Source of the DNA: Zhenhengia yiwuensis
GTDB taxonomy: Bacteria > Bacillota > Clostridia > Lachnospirales > Cellulosilyticaceae
Assembly (NCBI RefSeq): GCF_014384995.1
Contig: NZ_JACRSY010000007.1
Coordinates: 62,001-126,000 of the forward strand
Direction of reading: 5' to 3'
DNA length: 64,000 nt
Of this stretch, positions 38,898 through 47,282 are shown one piece after another. The translations under genes were made by a program, and so were the position numbers. Below the pieces are notes generated by a model, which saw only the letters and a list, made by a program, of their open reading frames with translations, was not told the origin of the DNA and did not search any database. Position 1 is the first letter of the stretch, and each line of letters starts with the position of its first letter.

Positions 38898-40277
38898 CTA
38901 AATCATAAATAAAGATAAAACAAAGATAAAGATGATTGAAACGATCCCCATGATTAAAGTGGTCATTGTATGTGTCCTATAACCTTCTTGTGGTTTCATG
39001 CCACCGAAGTTAGTGACTACCCAAAAGTAACTATCATTGGCATGCGAAACAGTCATAGCGCCTGCTCCAATTGCCATAACTGTAAGGGCTGCTGCTACTG
39101 GTGTTGTAAGACCTAGTGCTGCCATCATTGTACCAGACTCTGCAAAAGAACCCATAATAGCTGCTGTTGTGGTAATAGCTACAGTAGAAGAACCTTGTGC
39201 AGTTTTTAAAATAGCTGCTATTAAAAATGGGAAGAAAATACCTACTGAAGATAAGAAGGCTGCGTTTTCTGTAATGTATTCTACAAAACCTGCTGTCGTA
39301 ATGACTTTACCTAATACACCACCTGCTGCAGTAACAAAAAGGATTGGCCCTACAACTTTAAGTGTTTCATTTGTTAAACCATTGAATTCATTCATTTGCT
39401 TACGGCTTACTAATAAACCAATAGCAAATAATAAGCCTACTGTTAAGGCAATCATAGGATTACCAAGGAAGGTGCAAAGACTCATAGCCATCCCTTCAAA
39501 ATGAAGTACAGATGCAATTGAACCTAAAGTCATAAGTAAAATAGGCATAAGAATAGGTGAAAGAGCCATAAATCCATTTGGCAACTTACCATATTCTGCT
39601 ACAAGCTCTTCATAAGTCGTCACAAACTGCTTATTCTCTTCTCGGTCTTCTGAGGATTGAACCTTCTTACCAATAAACTTAGCGTAGAAATAAGCGGCAA
39701 TAAGTGCTGGTATAGATATAAGTACTCCAAGTCCAATAACAAGTAGTAAGTTATCTCCTACTCCTACTGAACCAGCTGCTGCAATAGGACCTGGTGTAGG
39801 CGGAATAAATACGTGAGAAACATATAACCCTGCGGCAAGTGCTACAGTCATGGCTACACTAGATGCCTGTGTACGCTTCCTCAAAGCTTTACGGATAGGT
39901 TCTAGGATAACAAATCCACTATCACAAAATACAGGAATGGATACCACCCATCCCATAATGAGAATAGCAAGTTCGGGACGCTTCTTGCCTACCAATTTAA
40001 CAACCATATCAGCAAGTTTTACAGCTGCCCCCGTCTTCTCCAAAACAATACCAATAAGTGCCCCAAGAATAATAACAATGCCAATACTTGTAAAGGTGCC
40101 ACTAAATCCTGCTCCAATGGTCTTTGGTATTTCTTCAAGCGGAATTCCTACTGCCATCCCTAATATGAGTGCTACACCCATAATTGCTAAGAAAGGATGT
40201 ACCTTAAACTTAGAAATAGCCAAAATCATAACGATAACTGCAACAACAAATGTAATAATCAGTCCTATACCTGACAT
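38898..40277 (-). CDS. GntP-family gluconate/organic-acid permease
   Basis: About 459 aa from the ATG at 40277 behind AGGGGGAAG; twelve further in-frame codons upstream lack a ribosome site. There are about 12-14 membrane segments, with FIPPTPGPIAAAG, the long NDSYFWVVTNFGG, and AQGSSTVAITTTAAIMG, all typical of GntP-family sugar-acid/H+ symporters. No gluconate kinase or dehydratase is next to it. It is monocistronic and divergent from the pseudo-peptidase gene. Confidence 0.92.
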   Translation of the reverse strand: MSGIGLIITFVVAVIVMILAISKFKVHPFLAIMGVALILGMAVGIPLEEIPKTIGAGFSGTFTSIGIVIILGALIGIVLEKTGAAVKLADMVVKLVGKKRPELAILIMGWVVSIPVFCDSGFVILEPIRKALRKRTQASSVAMTVALAAGLYVSHVFIPPTPGPIAAAGSVGVGDNLLLVIGLGVLISIPALIAAYFYAKFIGKKVQSSEDREENKQFVTTYEELVAEYGKLPNGFMALSPILMPILLMTLGSIASVLHFEGMAMSLCTFLGNPMIALTVGLLFAIGLLVSRKQMNEFNGLTNETLKVVGPILFVTAAGGVLGKVITTAGFVEYITENAAFLSSVGIFFPFLIAAILKTAQGSSTVAITTTAAIMGSFAESGTMMAALGLTTPVAAALTVMAIGAGAMTVSHANDSYFWVVTNFGGMKPQEGYRTHTMTTLIMGIVSIIFIFVLSLFMI

Positions 40278-40428
40278 ATTACTTCCCCCTTTATTTATGT
40301 ATTGTGTTGTCACTACTATATTATGCCTTTCCCTATACCTATATGTCCTAATGCATTTTAGACTGGATTTCTCTCCTTAAACCTTGTATAAATAAAGTAT
40401 ATGATATTCCAAGAGAGCGAGAATTAAT

Positions 40429-41946
40429 ATGTATACTTTAAACTATAAAATAAGCCACTCTAATCAAGCTAAGCAAATACTAAAAGTTGATGCTACTCTT
40501 CCTTCTAATTCTGAAGATGTGCTTAAACTTTTTAAAGGCAAGGTTAAACTTCTAAGTTTTGAATGCGACCATCCTTTTACAGAATCTAACCCTTATATCC
40601 TTATTGAGGGTAGCAATTCCCCTATTCATATATCCTACACTGTACAAATTAGCACACCTGGTAAGCACGGCTTCTATGGCACAGTATCTGAGCAGCTCAC
40701 TATCTTTGCCGGTGAGCAAGTCTTCCTATTCCCAACCTCTTTAATGCTTTCAGGTAACTTCACGCCTTCAACTACTATTAAGTCTGTTGAGGTGGTATAT
40801 GATTTCCCTACCTATACTTCATGTATTGTCCCTTTTAAACATACGGAGACTTCTTCCTTATGTCAGTTACCTAGATGGTGTGACGTTTACGAACTTCTAA
40901 AGAGTGCCTATACATTTGGTAATCTGCAAGCTTTATGTATGCCTTCAGAAAGTAACTCACTGCATATTCATCTAGACGCTCAATTAGACCTGCTAGATAC
41001 TCCTATTGTGCAAAATATAGAAAGCCTTTTTCAATATTACGTAGACCTTTTTAATATGCCTCAGCACACTTTAAGTCTTATACTTCTAGCCTCTACGCCT
41101 GAACCTATTTTAGGCGGATGCGGTCGCCATGTGATTTGTTCGAGTTTTAATCCCTACGAAGTAAGAGACTGGCAATTACTTGCCCATAGGATGTTCCACA
41201 GCTTTATGGATACAGCCCTTCCACTTAGTGACTTTCATATGCCACCTAATCTCTGGCTTACAGAGGGACTTGCAACTTATTATGAAAATGCAGCCTTAAA
41301 TATTTTAAGTGCTAATCTTAAAGGAGAACTAGGCATTCATGTCGATAAGGAATTTAATAGGCTCTACACCAGATACCTATATGCCAAACTAAAAGATTCA
41401 ACTCATTTTGCTTTCCCACCTATGGCTGAAAAATATATACGTAGCGCGGGTAAATTAGAATTCCTTCATTATACTCATGCTCCTCTTATTGTGAAGTATA
41501 TTGAAGATACCTTTGCCATACCACCACAGCAGCCCCATAGGATGTTACGTACTTTATTAAGCTTAGGTAGTCATGAACCTTTTTCTATGCAAAAGTTTTT
41601 CACACTTATTTTAGGGCCACAAGTAGATGCCTTCGCCCAGAACTTCCTCTTTGAAGACGGCTTACTTCCTCTATGGTATTTAAGTGATGGTAGCTTCTTT
41701 ACACCCGAAGAACTTATAAATGATCTTAATTATTTTGAATACCTACTCTATAGCTGGTTTGTTTTAGAAGACCCAACCTACAAAATGGCTGAGTTATCTC
41801 TTCCGCATTTAGAATCATGTCTTACACCTATCAAGCAAAACCACCTCAGCTTTGCTCACCCTAGTATAGAAGATCAGGTTAAAACCTACTCAGCTTCTCT
41901 GTATCAAGCATTAAAGAATCAATGTGCTAAATTTCCTCCTCAATAA
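40429..41946 (+). CDS. M61/M1-like pseudo-metallopeptidase (HRxxH)
   Basis: This 505-aa protein without signal peptide is arranged like gluzincin peptidases of the M1/M61 kind: a beta-rich N-terminal part (1-150), a central alpha/beta part with the zinc-site region, then a helical C-terminal part. The site reads LLAHRMFHSFMD (His253, His257), and the third ligand Glu279 is kept in LWLTEGLATYYE. The catalytic Glu of HExxH is Arg254, so it is probably inactive or altered as a peptidase. I do not recognise a named family. It is monocistronic, with its own terminator. Confidence 0.7.
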   Translation: MYTLNYKISHSNQAKQILKVDATLPSNSEDVLKLFKGKVKLLSFECDHPFTESNPYILIEGSNSPIHISYTVQISTPGKHGFYGTVSEQLTIFAGEQVFLFPTSLMLSGNFTPSTTIKSVEVVYDFPTYTSCIVPFKHTETSSLCQLPRWCDVYELLKSAYTFGNLQALCMPSESNSLHIHLDAQLDLLDTPIVQNIESLFQYYVDLFNMPQHTLSLILLASTPEPILGGCGRHVICSSFNPYEVRDWQLLAHRMFHSFMDTALPLSDFHMPPNLWLTEGLATYYENAALNILSANLKGELGIHVDKEFNRLYTRYLYAKLKDSTHFAFPPMAEKYIRSAGKLEFLHYTHAPLIVKYIEDTFAIPPQQPHRMLRTLLSLGSHEPFSMQKFFTLILGPQVDAFAQNFLFEDGLLPLWYLSDGSFFTPEELINDLNYFEYLLYSWFVLEDPTYKMAELSLPHLESCLTPIKQNHLSFAHPSIEDQVKTYSASLYQALKNQCAKFPPQ

Positions 41947-41956
41947 GATGACATCC

Positions 41957-41999
41957 AAAAGAGGCTTGCACCTTTTCACTCTGTGCAAGCCTCTTTTTC
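41957..41999 (+). terminator. Terminator after the pseudo-peptidase gene
   Basis: A perfect 15-bp stem (41957-41971 with 41983-41997) ends in TTTTT. Confidence 0.88.
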
Positions 42000-42043
42000 A
42001 TAGCCTATTTATTTTACACTTACTCTTCCTCTTAAACATCCTA

Positions 42044-43507
42044 CTATTGTAACCCAATCATTAAGATAGCTAATACTATTAAAATAATTGCATTTACTAA
42101 TTTTACCTTAGGCATATTTCTTCTAAATCCTTCTGAAAGCATCATCACTTTTTGCCCCTTGCTTACAGCAATAACGATAACTGTCAAAGGAATAACCATT
42201 GCTAAAACATAAATGAATAAGGCTAAGAAAGCAATACTATTTATTGTTGCACTTCTTTTTACTAAATATAGAATAGTCGCAAGATAAATTTGCCCCGTAC
42301 ATAAAAATTCTCCTGCTGATACAATCATACTTGCTATAAATATAGCTCCTACCGCATATTTTGTATCTATAAACTTGCTAAAACCCTTAATAATCTTATG
42401 ATTAAACTTTCTCATACCTACTGGCAATTGTAATTTAATCTTGTCATATTGCTCACGCCTACTCGCCCAGTAATCTAAAAGGTTCACACCTGCTAATATA
42501 AAAAGAATCACAATAATAGTGATATTAACACTTGCTGTTAAACTTCTAAACCACCCTTGTTCTAAAACACCCATTACAGAATAAAAAATCGTCCCTAAAG
42601 CAAAGTAGGTTGTGACTTTTCCTATAATATAAGTTATTCCTAATTTTAAAACAGGCTTTCCTATACTCATAAGAGAAAGTAAAAAGAATAACATGGATAA
42701 AGAACATGGATTAAATCCATTCACTAATCCTACTAATAAAACTTTAGGTAAATCCTTATAGGTAAGTGCTTCCACTTCTTCACCTTGCTCTATATCAATT
42801 TTTGAATCCAAGTTCCCTTGCTCAATAAGCTCTGGTAAGTGTTGCTTAATGTCTTCATACCCTGATAAATAACCACCATCATAAAATACAATAGGTACTT
42901 GCTGATCTTTTTCTCCTACTTTATAGGCTTTAAAATAAGCTTTTAACTGTTCAAGTACATTACTATCTCCTATATCTAAGGCCATAAGCTGAACTGTATT
43001 ATTTTGAATTGCTTCATTATGGTTAAAGATATCTTTTGCTCTTTCACAGTCCTTACAAGATTGTGTATAAAAATAAATCAGATGAGCTTCTTTATTTTCT
43101 CTAAAAGTACTTTCTTTTTCCTCTCGAAGAAATGTACCTCTCATTTCTTCCTCAATTGCCTCATCACCTACTAATACTTGATCACCAACAATCACCATAG
43201 GCACTACACGTTCTCTTTCATTAATCTGTAACTCTTCGCATGTTTTCTCAAACACATTAAGAGCACTTTCTTGAAAAATGTTATAAGTCGTAATATGATA
43301 ATTAACTTGTTCTTTTAAATCTCCTACTTCTTGATTAAAAATTTCATAAAATGTTTCTTCCCCATTACAAGAACCACAAGGGTTATTATAAAAATACTGA
43401 ATTTCTAAAGGCTCTTCTATTTTCTTCATACTGCTTATGCCTACCATAACCAAAATCCCTATAAGTCCTAGTAAAATTATGATCCCCACACTTTGCTTTT
43501 TTTTCAT
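42044..43507 (-). CDS. Thioredoxin-thioredoxin-CcdA/DsbD fusion membrane protein
   Basis: 487 aa. A signal anchor (about 7-25) is followed by an extracellular region with two thioredoxin-like domains: the first with CGSC (Cys44, Cys47), the second with CKDC (Cys151, Cys154). Then comes a six-helix CcdA/DsbD-like domain (from ~255) with the electron-carrying Cys268 in NPCSLSM and Cys403 in LCTGQIY. It would move electrons from cytoplasmic thioredoxin to extracellular disulfides. The order is the reverse of many DsbD proteins, and two receiving domains are uncommon. It stands alone after the SBP terminator. Confidence 0.85.
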   Translation of the reverse strand: MKKKQSVGIIILLGLIGILVMVGISSMKKIEEPLEIQYFYNNPCGSCNGEETFYEIFNQEVGDLKEQVNYHITTYNIFQESALNVFEKTCEELQINERERVVPMVIVGDQVLVGDEAIEEEMRGTFLREEKESTFRENKEAHLIYFYTQSCKDCERAKDIFNHNEAIQNNTVQLMALDIGDSNVLEQLKAYFKAYKVGEKDQQVPIVFYDGGYLSGYEDIKQHLPELIEQGNLDSKIDIEQGEEVEALTYKDLPKVLLVGLVNGFNPCSLSMLFFLLSLMSIGKPVLKLGITYIIGKVTTYFALGTIFYSVMGVLEQGWFRSLTASVNITIIVILFILAGVNLLDYWASRREQYDKIKLQLPVGMRKFNHKIIKGFSKFIDTKYAVGAIFIASMIVSAGEFLCTGQIYLATILYLVKRSATINSIAFLALFIYVLAMVIPLTVIVIAVSKGQKVMMLSEGFRRNMPKVKLVNAIILIVLAILMIGLQ

Positions 43508-43560
43508 CTGGTTTATCTTCTCCTACATACTTGATAGACTTTTATATTCTTTATTATAAA

Positions 43561-43584
43561 GAGGCTAGTAGATTTACTAGCCTC
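43561..43584 (-). terminator. Terminator after binding-protein gene (transporter 3)
   Basis: A perfect 10-bp stem GAGGCTAGTA with TACTAGCCTC (43561-43570 and 43575-43584) and a TTTATAAT tail directly follow the stop at 43597. Confidence 0.8.
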
Positions 43585-43596
43585 CTTCCTATCTTA

Positions 43597-45261
43597 TTAT
43601 TTAGTACGATCAAATGCAGCTTGGTGTACTTCTAAGTAACGTGCTACATTTAATGCTTCTAATTCTTTTTTGTATTTTTCCCATTCTGCATCATCGTTAA
43701 TATCTCTTGTACCTGTTGCAAATGCACCCATTGATTCTTTTACATAGTCTAAAATTTGTGTTTGAAGTTGTGCAAATCCATCTAACTCTTCTGGTAACAT
43801 ATACATACTACTTGGAAGATATTCTTCTTGTGCATAAGGTTCATAGTAATCTCTTGTTGCAGAAAAGAGCATTGCTTCTCCTTTGTATGGAGCCATTTCA
43901 TCATTTGGATCAATTGCTTCCCCTGCTCTTACATCTGCGGTTAAGTTAACTAATGCAACGTTTGGCATTGCAGTATTTTTCTCACCTGTTGTTTCTGGTT
44001 TTAGAATTTTAGCCCATTTAGCTGGGTTTCCATCTAGTCCAACATAACCTTCTGGTGCTACTTCCCACTCTTGCCCTTCAATACCATAATTAGAGCACAT
44101 TGTAACTTCTGGATTATAAAGAGAATCTACCCATTTAAAGATTAATTCTGGATTTTTTGCCGCACTTGTAATAACAAAGTGACCTGAATAAATGCCTCCT
44201 GGTGAGGTAATTGTTGTTCTTACACCATTTGGTCCTTCAAGTGGGCTAAGTGGTTGATACATTTTAAATCTTCCTAATGCTTCACTCCCTATTGTATCAT
44301 TAGGTGTGGCACCTATCCCTACACCAATTACTGGGTCTTCACTATTCGCTAAAGCTGTCATTTCTTGCATAGGTTGTGTTAAAGATGTAGCTTCAATTAA
44401 ACCTTCTTCCATAAGTTCATTAACAAACTTTAATCCTTCTCTCCATTCATCTGTTAATGGTGAAAAATAAATTTTCCCGTCTTTTACCCCTAGTCTTTTG
44501 CCATAGTCATTATATACAAATGAATTCATAAGAAAATCAATAGGATTTGCATTCCATCCATCTGTACTTCCAATAATCCCCACTTCATCTTGTTTACCAT
44601 TTCCATTTGGATCTTGTGTTTTAAAAGCTCTTAACACTTCCACTAATTCATCTGTTGTTTCTGGGTATTTTAATCCTAACTTATCTAACCAATCTTGGTT
44701 AATCCAAGCTTTTCCAGAGTACATACAGTGATAACATTCATTAATACGTGGTAAAGAATAGATATTACCATCTGGTGCTGTAACTGCTGCTGGAAGCTGT
44801 TCTTGTTGCTCAAAAACTTGTTTTGTATAATAACCATATTTTTCAATAAGGTCATTTAACGGAATAATAATGCCTTGTTGACCATAGTTTACTTCATCTT
44901 CTTTACTAAATCCACCCATCATAAAGGCATCCGGAAGATTGCCTGTTGCAAGCATAAGATTTTTCTTTTCTTTAAAAGATTCTTCTGGAATTTGCTCATA
45001 GTTTACTTTAATATTTGTTTTTTCTTCAAACCATTTGGTAAAATCATTTGTATTTAAATCAAGTATATAGGCCGTATCTGGTGCTACAATTGAAATTTCT
45101 TGTTTTTCTTTAACAATAGGGAAGGTTCCTGGTTCATTGTATTCAATTGGCGTTGTACTTTGAGTAGTCTCCTTCTGATTGTTTTTGTTAGAGCATCCTG
45201 TAGCTGCCATAGATGTTAAAATAGTTAGTGCAATGAAAGTTGATACAAGCTTTTTATTCAT
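43597..45261 (-). CDS. ABC transporter sugar-binding lipoprotein (transporter 3)
   Basis: 554 aa with the lipobox ATGC (Cys23). It is clearly a paralogue of the binding protein at 4640-6295: both have PIVKEKE, an N-terminal lobe ending in LATGNLPDAF-like sequence, DPNGNGKQDE, and the same ending LEALNVARYLEVHQAAFD. It is a LipO/YtcQ-type receptor. It is last in an operon with the intact fucosidase and two permeases, so a fucosylated oligosaccharide is a plausible ligand (inference). Confidence 0.93.
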   Translation of the reverse strand: MNKKLVSTFIALTILTSMAATGCSNKNNQKETTQSTTPIEYNEPGTFPIVKEKQEISIVAPDTAYILDLNTNDFTKWFEEKTNIKVNYEQIPEESFKEKKNLMLATGNLPDAFMMGGFSKEDEVNYGQQGIIIPLNDLIEKYGYYTKQVFEQQEQLPAAVTAPDGNIYSLPRINECYHCMYSGKAWINQDWLDKLGLKYPETTDELVEVLRAFKTQDPNGNGKQDEVGIIGSTDGWNANPIDFLMNSFVYNDYGKRLGVKDGKIYFSPLTDEWREGLKFVNELMEEGLIEATSLTQPMQEMTALANSEDPVIGVGIGATPNDTIGSEALGRFKMYQPLSPLEGPNGVRTTITSPGGIYSGHFVITSAAKNPELIFKWVDSLYNPEVTMCSNYGIEGQEWEVAPEGYVGLDGNPAKWAKILKPETTGEKNTAMPNVALVNLTADVRAGEAIDPNDEMAPYKGEAMLFSATRDYYEPYAQEEYLPSSMYMLPEELDGFAQLQTQILDYVKESMGAFATGTRDINDDAEWEKYKKELEALNVARYLEVHQAAFDRTK

Positions 45262-45299
45262 AATTTTATCCCCCTATAAATTATTATTTTAATTTAGTT

Positions 45300-46205
45300 T
45301 TAACCCTTAATTGCTCCAATCATTACACCTTTAACAAAGTGCTTTTGAATAAATGGATAAAGGATTAACATCGGTAAACTCGATATAACAATAACAGCAT
45401 ACTTAATAAGTTCTGCTAACCCTTTTTGTTGTTCCATACTTGCAACGTCCATCATCATTTGTGAGTCAAATTGGTTTTGTACTAAAATATTTCTTAGTAC
45501 AATTTGTAATGGGTATAATTGTTTATCTGCTAAATAGATCATTGGGCCAAAGTAGGAATTCCAATGTCCAACTGCATAGAACATAACCAGTACTGCGATA
45601 ATTGGTTTGGAAAGTGGCAGAACAACACTCATTAAAAATCTAAAATCTGAACAACCATCTAACTGACCTGCTTCAAACAAGTCTTCTGGAATGGTTGTTT
45701 GGAAGAATGTTCTTGCAACAATAACATTGTACACACCTACTGCACCTGGCAAAATTAATGCCCAGTACGTATTATAAAGCCCTAAGTTATTAATTAAGAT
45801 AAAGGTTGGAATAAGTCCTCCCCCAAAGAACATGGTAAAGGTAAAGAATAAAGTAATAACGCCTTTTCCATATAATGTTTTTCTTGATAGCGGATAAGCA
45901 GCCATAATGGTAATAATAACTTGTATAACAGTCCCTAATACTGTGATATAAATCGCATTAAAGAATCCTCTTACAATATCTGGATGCTGGAATACAACTT
46001 CATATCCACGTAGTGTAAAATCTACAGGCCATAACCACACTTTTCCACTGCTTACTGCTTGTGGATTACTAAATGATGCACTTAATACATAGATAAGGGG
46101 ATAGGCAACTAAGATAAGCACGAGCCAAAGTATAACTGTATTGATTGCATTAAAAACCTTATCTTGTCTTGTTTCATTTATTTTACTTCCTTTAGTTTTT
46201 TTCAT
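45300..46205 (-). CDS. ABC sugar permease, LplC/YtcP type (transporter 3)
   Basis: 301 aa from the ATG at 46205, five bases after AAGGGGGAG; an upstream GTG is in frame but overlaps that ribosome site. It has six membrane segments, the EAA loop DLFEAGQLDGCSDFRFLM, and the ending FIQKHFVKGVMIGAIKG. It resembles the permease at 6333-7253 closely. Confidence 0.93.
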   Translation of the reverse strand: MKKTKGSKINETRQDKVFNAINTVILWLVLILVAYPLIYVLSASFSNPQAVSSGKVWLWPVDFTLRGYEVVFQHPDIVRGFFNAIYITVLGTVIQVIITIMAAYPLSRKTLYGKGVITLFFTFTMFFGGGLIPTFILINNLGLYNTYWALILPGAVGVYNVIVARTFFQTTIPEDLFEAGQLDGCSDFRFLMSVVLPLSKPIIAVLVMFYAVGHWNSYFGPMIYLADKQLYPLQIVLRNILVQNQFDSQMMMDVASMEQQKGLAELIKYAVIVISSLPMLILYPFIQKHFVKGVMIGAIKG

Positions 46206-46217
46206 ATACACTCCCCC

Positions 46218-47204
46218 TTACCACAAGCTGGTTTCGCCTAATTTTTTAGCCACCATATTTACAATAGCCAATAATATAAAGTTAATAACAGCATTAAATA
46301 AACCGACTGCTGCTGAAAAGCTATATTGTGCACTTTCAAGACCCATTCTATATACAAACGTTGAGATAACATCAGATTTTGCCATATTTAAACTATTTTG
46401 CATCAATAAGATTTTTTCATATCCAACGCTCATAATACTACCAAAATTCATAATAAGCAGGATGGTTACTGTTGGTAAAATTCCTGGAATATTAACATGC
46501 CAAATACGTTGCCATCTACTTGCACCATCCACAATCGCCGCTTCATGTAATGTAGGGTCTATACCTGCTAAAGCTGCAATATAGATAATGGAACTATAGC
46601 CCATACCCTGCCACACTCCAGACCATACATAAATAGACTTAAACCATTCTGGCTTTGCCATGAAATCTATAGGTTTGCCCCCAAATAATTGAATAAATTG
46701 ATTAATAATACCTGAACTTGGAGATAAAATCAATAAAATAATACCTACCATAACTACTGTTGAAATAAAATGTGGTGCATATGTAATCATTTGAACTGCT
46801 TTTTTAAACTTGGTGCTCGTACACTCATTAAGCGCTAAGGCTAATATAATAGGAATTGGAAATCCTGCAATTAATGAATATAAACTAATTGTAATCGTAT
46901 TACCTATCAATCTTGAAAATTGATGAGAATTTATAAAGTTTATAAAGTGCTTGAATCCAACCCATTTACTACCCTCTATCCCATAGCTTGGGATATAATC
47001 CTTAAAGGCAATTTGCAGACCATACATTGGACCATATGAGAATATAGCTACTAGTACAACCGGTATCAGTAAAATAATATAAAGTTGCCAATGTCTCATA
47101 ATTCTTTTTTTGGCTTTAGATAACCTTTGTTTAAAACTTAATTGGTTACTTTTTTCTAAAGCAAGTGTGGTATTTTTATCTAAAACATTCTCTTTTACCA
47201 TCAT
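46218..47204 (-). CDS. ABC sugar permease, LplB/YteP type (transporter 3)
   Basis: This 328-aa protein has a 40-residue basic N-terminal tail, six membrane segments, YGPMYGLQIAFKDYIP and the EAA loop TLHEAAIVDGASRWQRI, ending in GETSLW. It is a paralogue of the permease at 7269-8246. Two adjacent ATGs (47204, 47201) sit behind AGGGGG; the second is better spaced. It follows the fucosidase by 78 bases. Confidence 0.93.
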   Translation of the reverse strand: MMVKENVLDKNTTLALEKSNQLSFKQRLSKAKKRIMRHWQLYIILLIPVVLVAIFSYGPMYGLQIAFKDYIPSYGIEGSKWVGFKHFINFINSHQFSRLIGNTITISLYSLIAGFPIPIILALALNECTSTKFKKAVQMITYAPHFISTVVMVGIILLILSPSSGIINQFIQLFGGKPIDFMAKPEWFKSIYVWSGVWQGMGYSSIIYIAALAGIDPTLHEAAIVDGASRWQRIWHVNIPGILPTVTILLIMNFGSIMSVGYEKILLMQNSLNMAKSDVISTFVYRMGLESAQYSFSAAVGLFNAVINFILLAIVNMVAKKLGETSLW

Positions 47205-47282
47205 ATTCCCCCTATAATAATTTTGAGTATAGTTATTTTATTTTTGTCCTTTCCCAATTCAGTAAGTAAAAGTAATATTCTA

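Noticed and set aside
39037..39504. Open frame of 155 codons opposite the GntP permease gene
   Set aside because: It lies fully antisense to a well-conserved membrane protein gene and has the composition of a mirrored hydrophobic coding sequence; no ribosome site.
39850..40380. Open frame of 176 codons opposite the GntP gene start
   Set aside because: Antisense shadow of the same gene; its tail runs into the promoter region and no family is recognisable.
46141..46584. Open frame of 147 codons opposite the transporter-3 permease genes
   Set aside because: Antisense to conserved permease sequence, crossing the boundary of two real genes.
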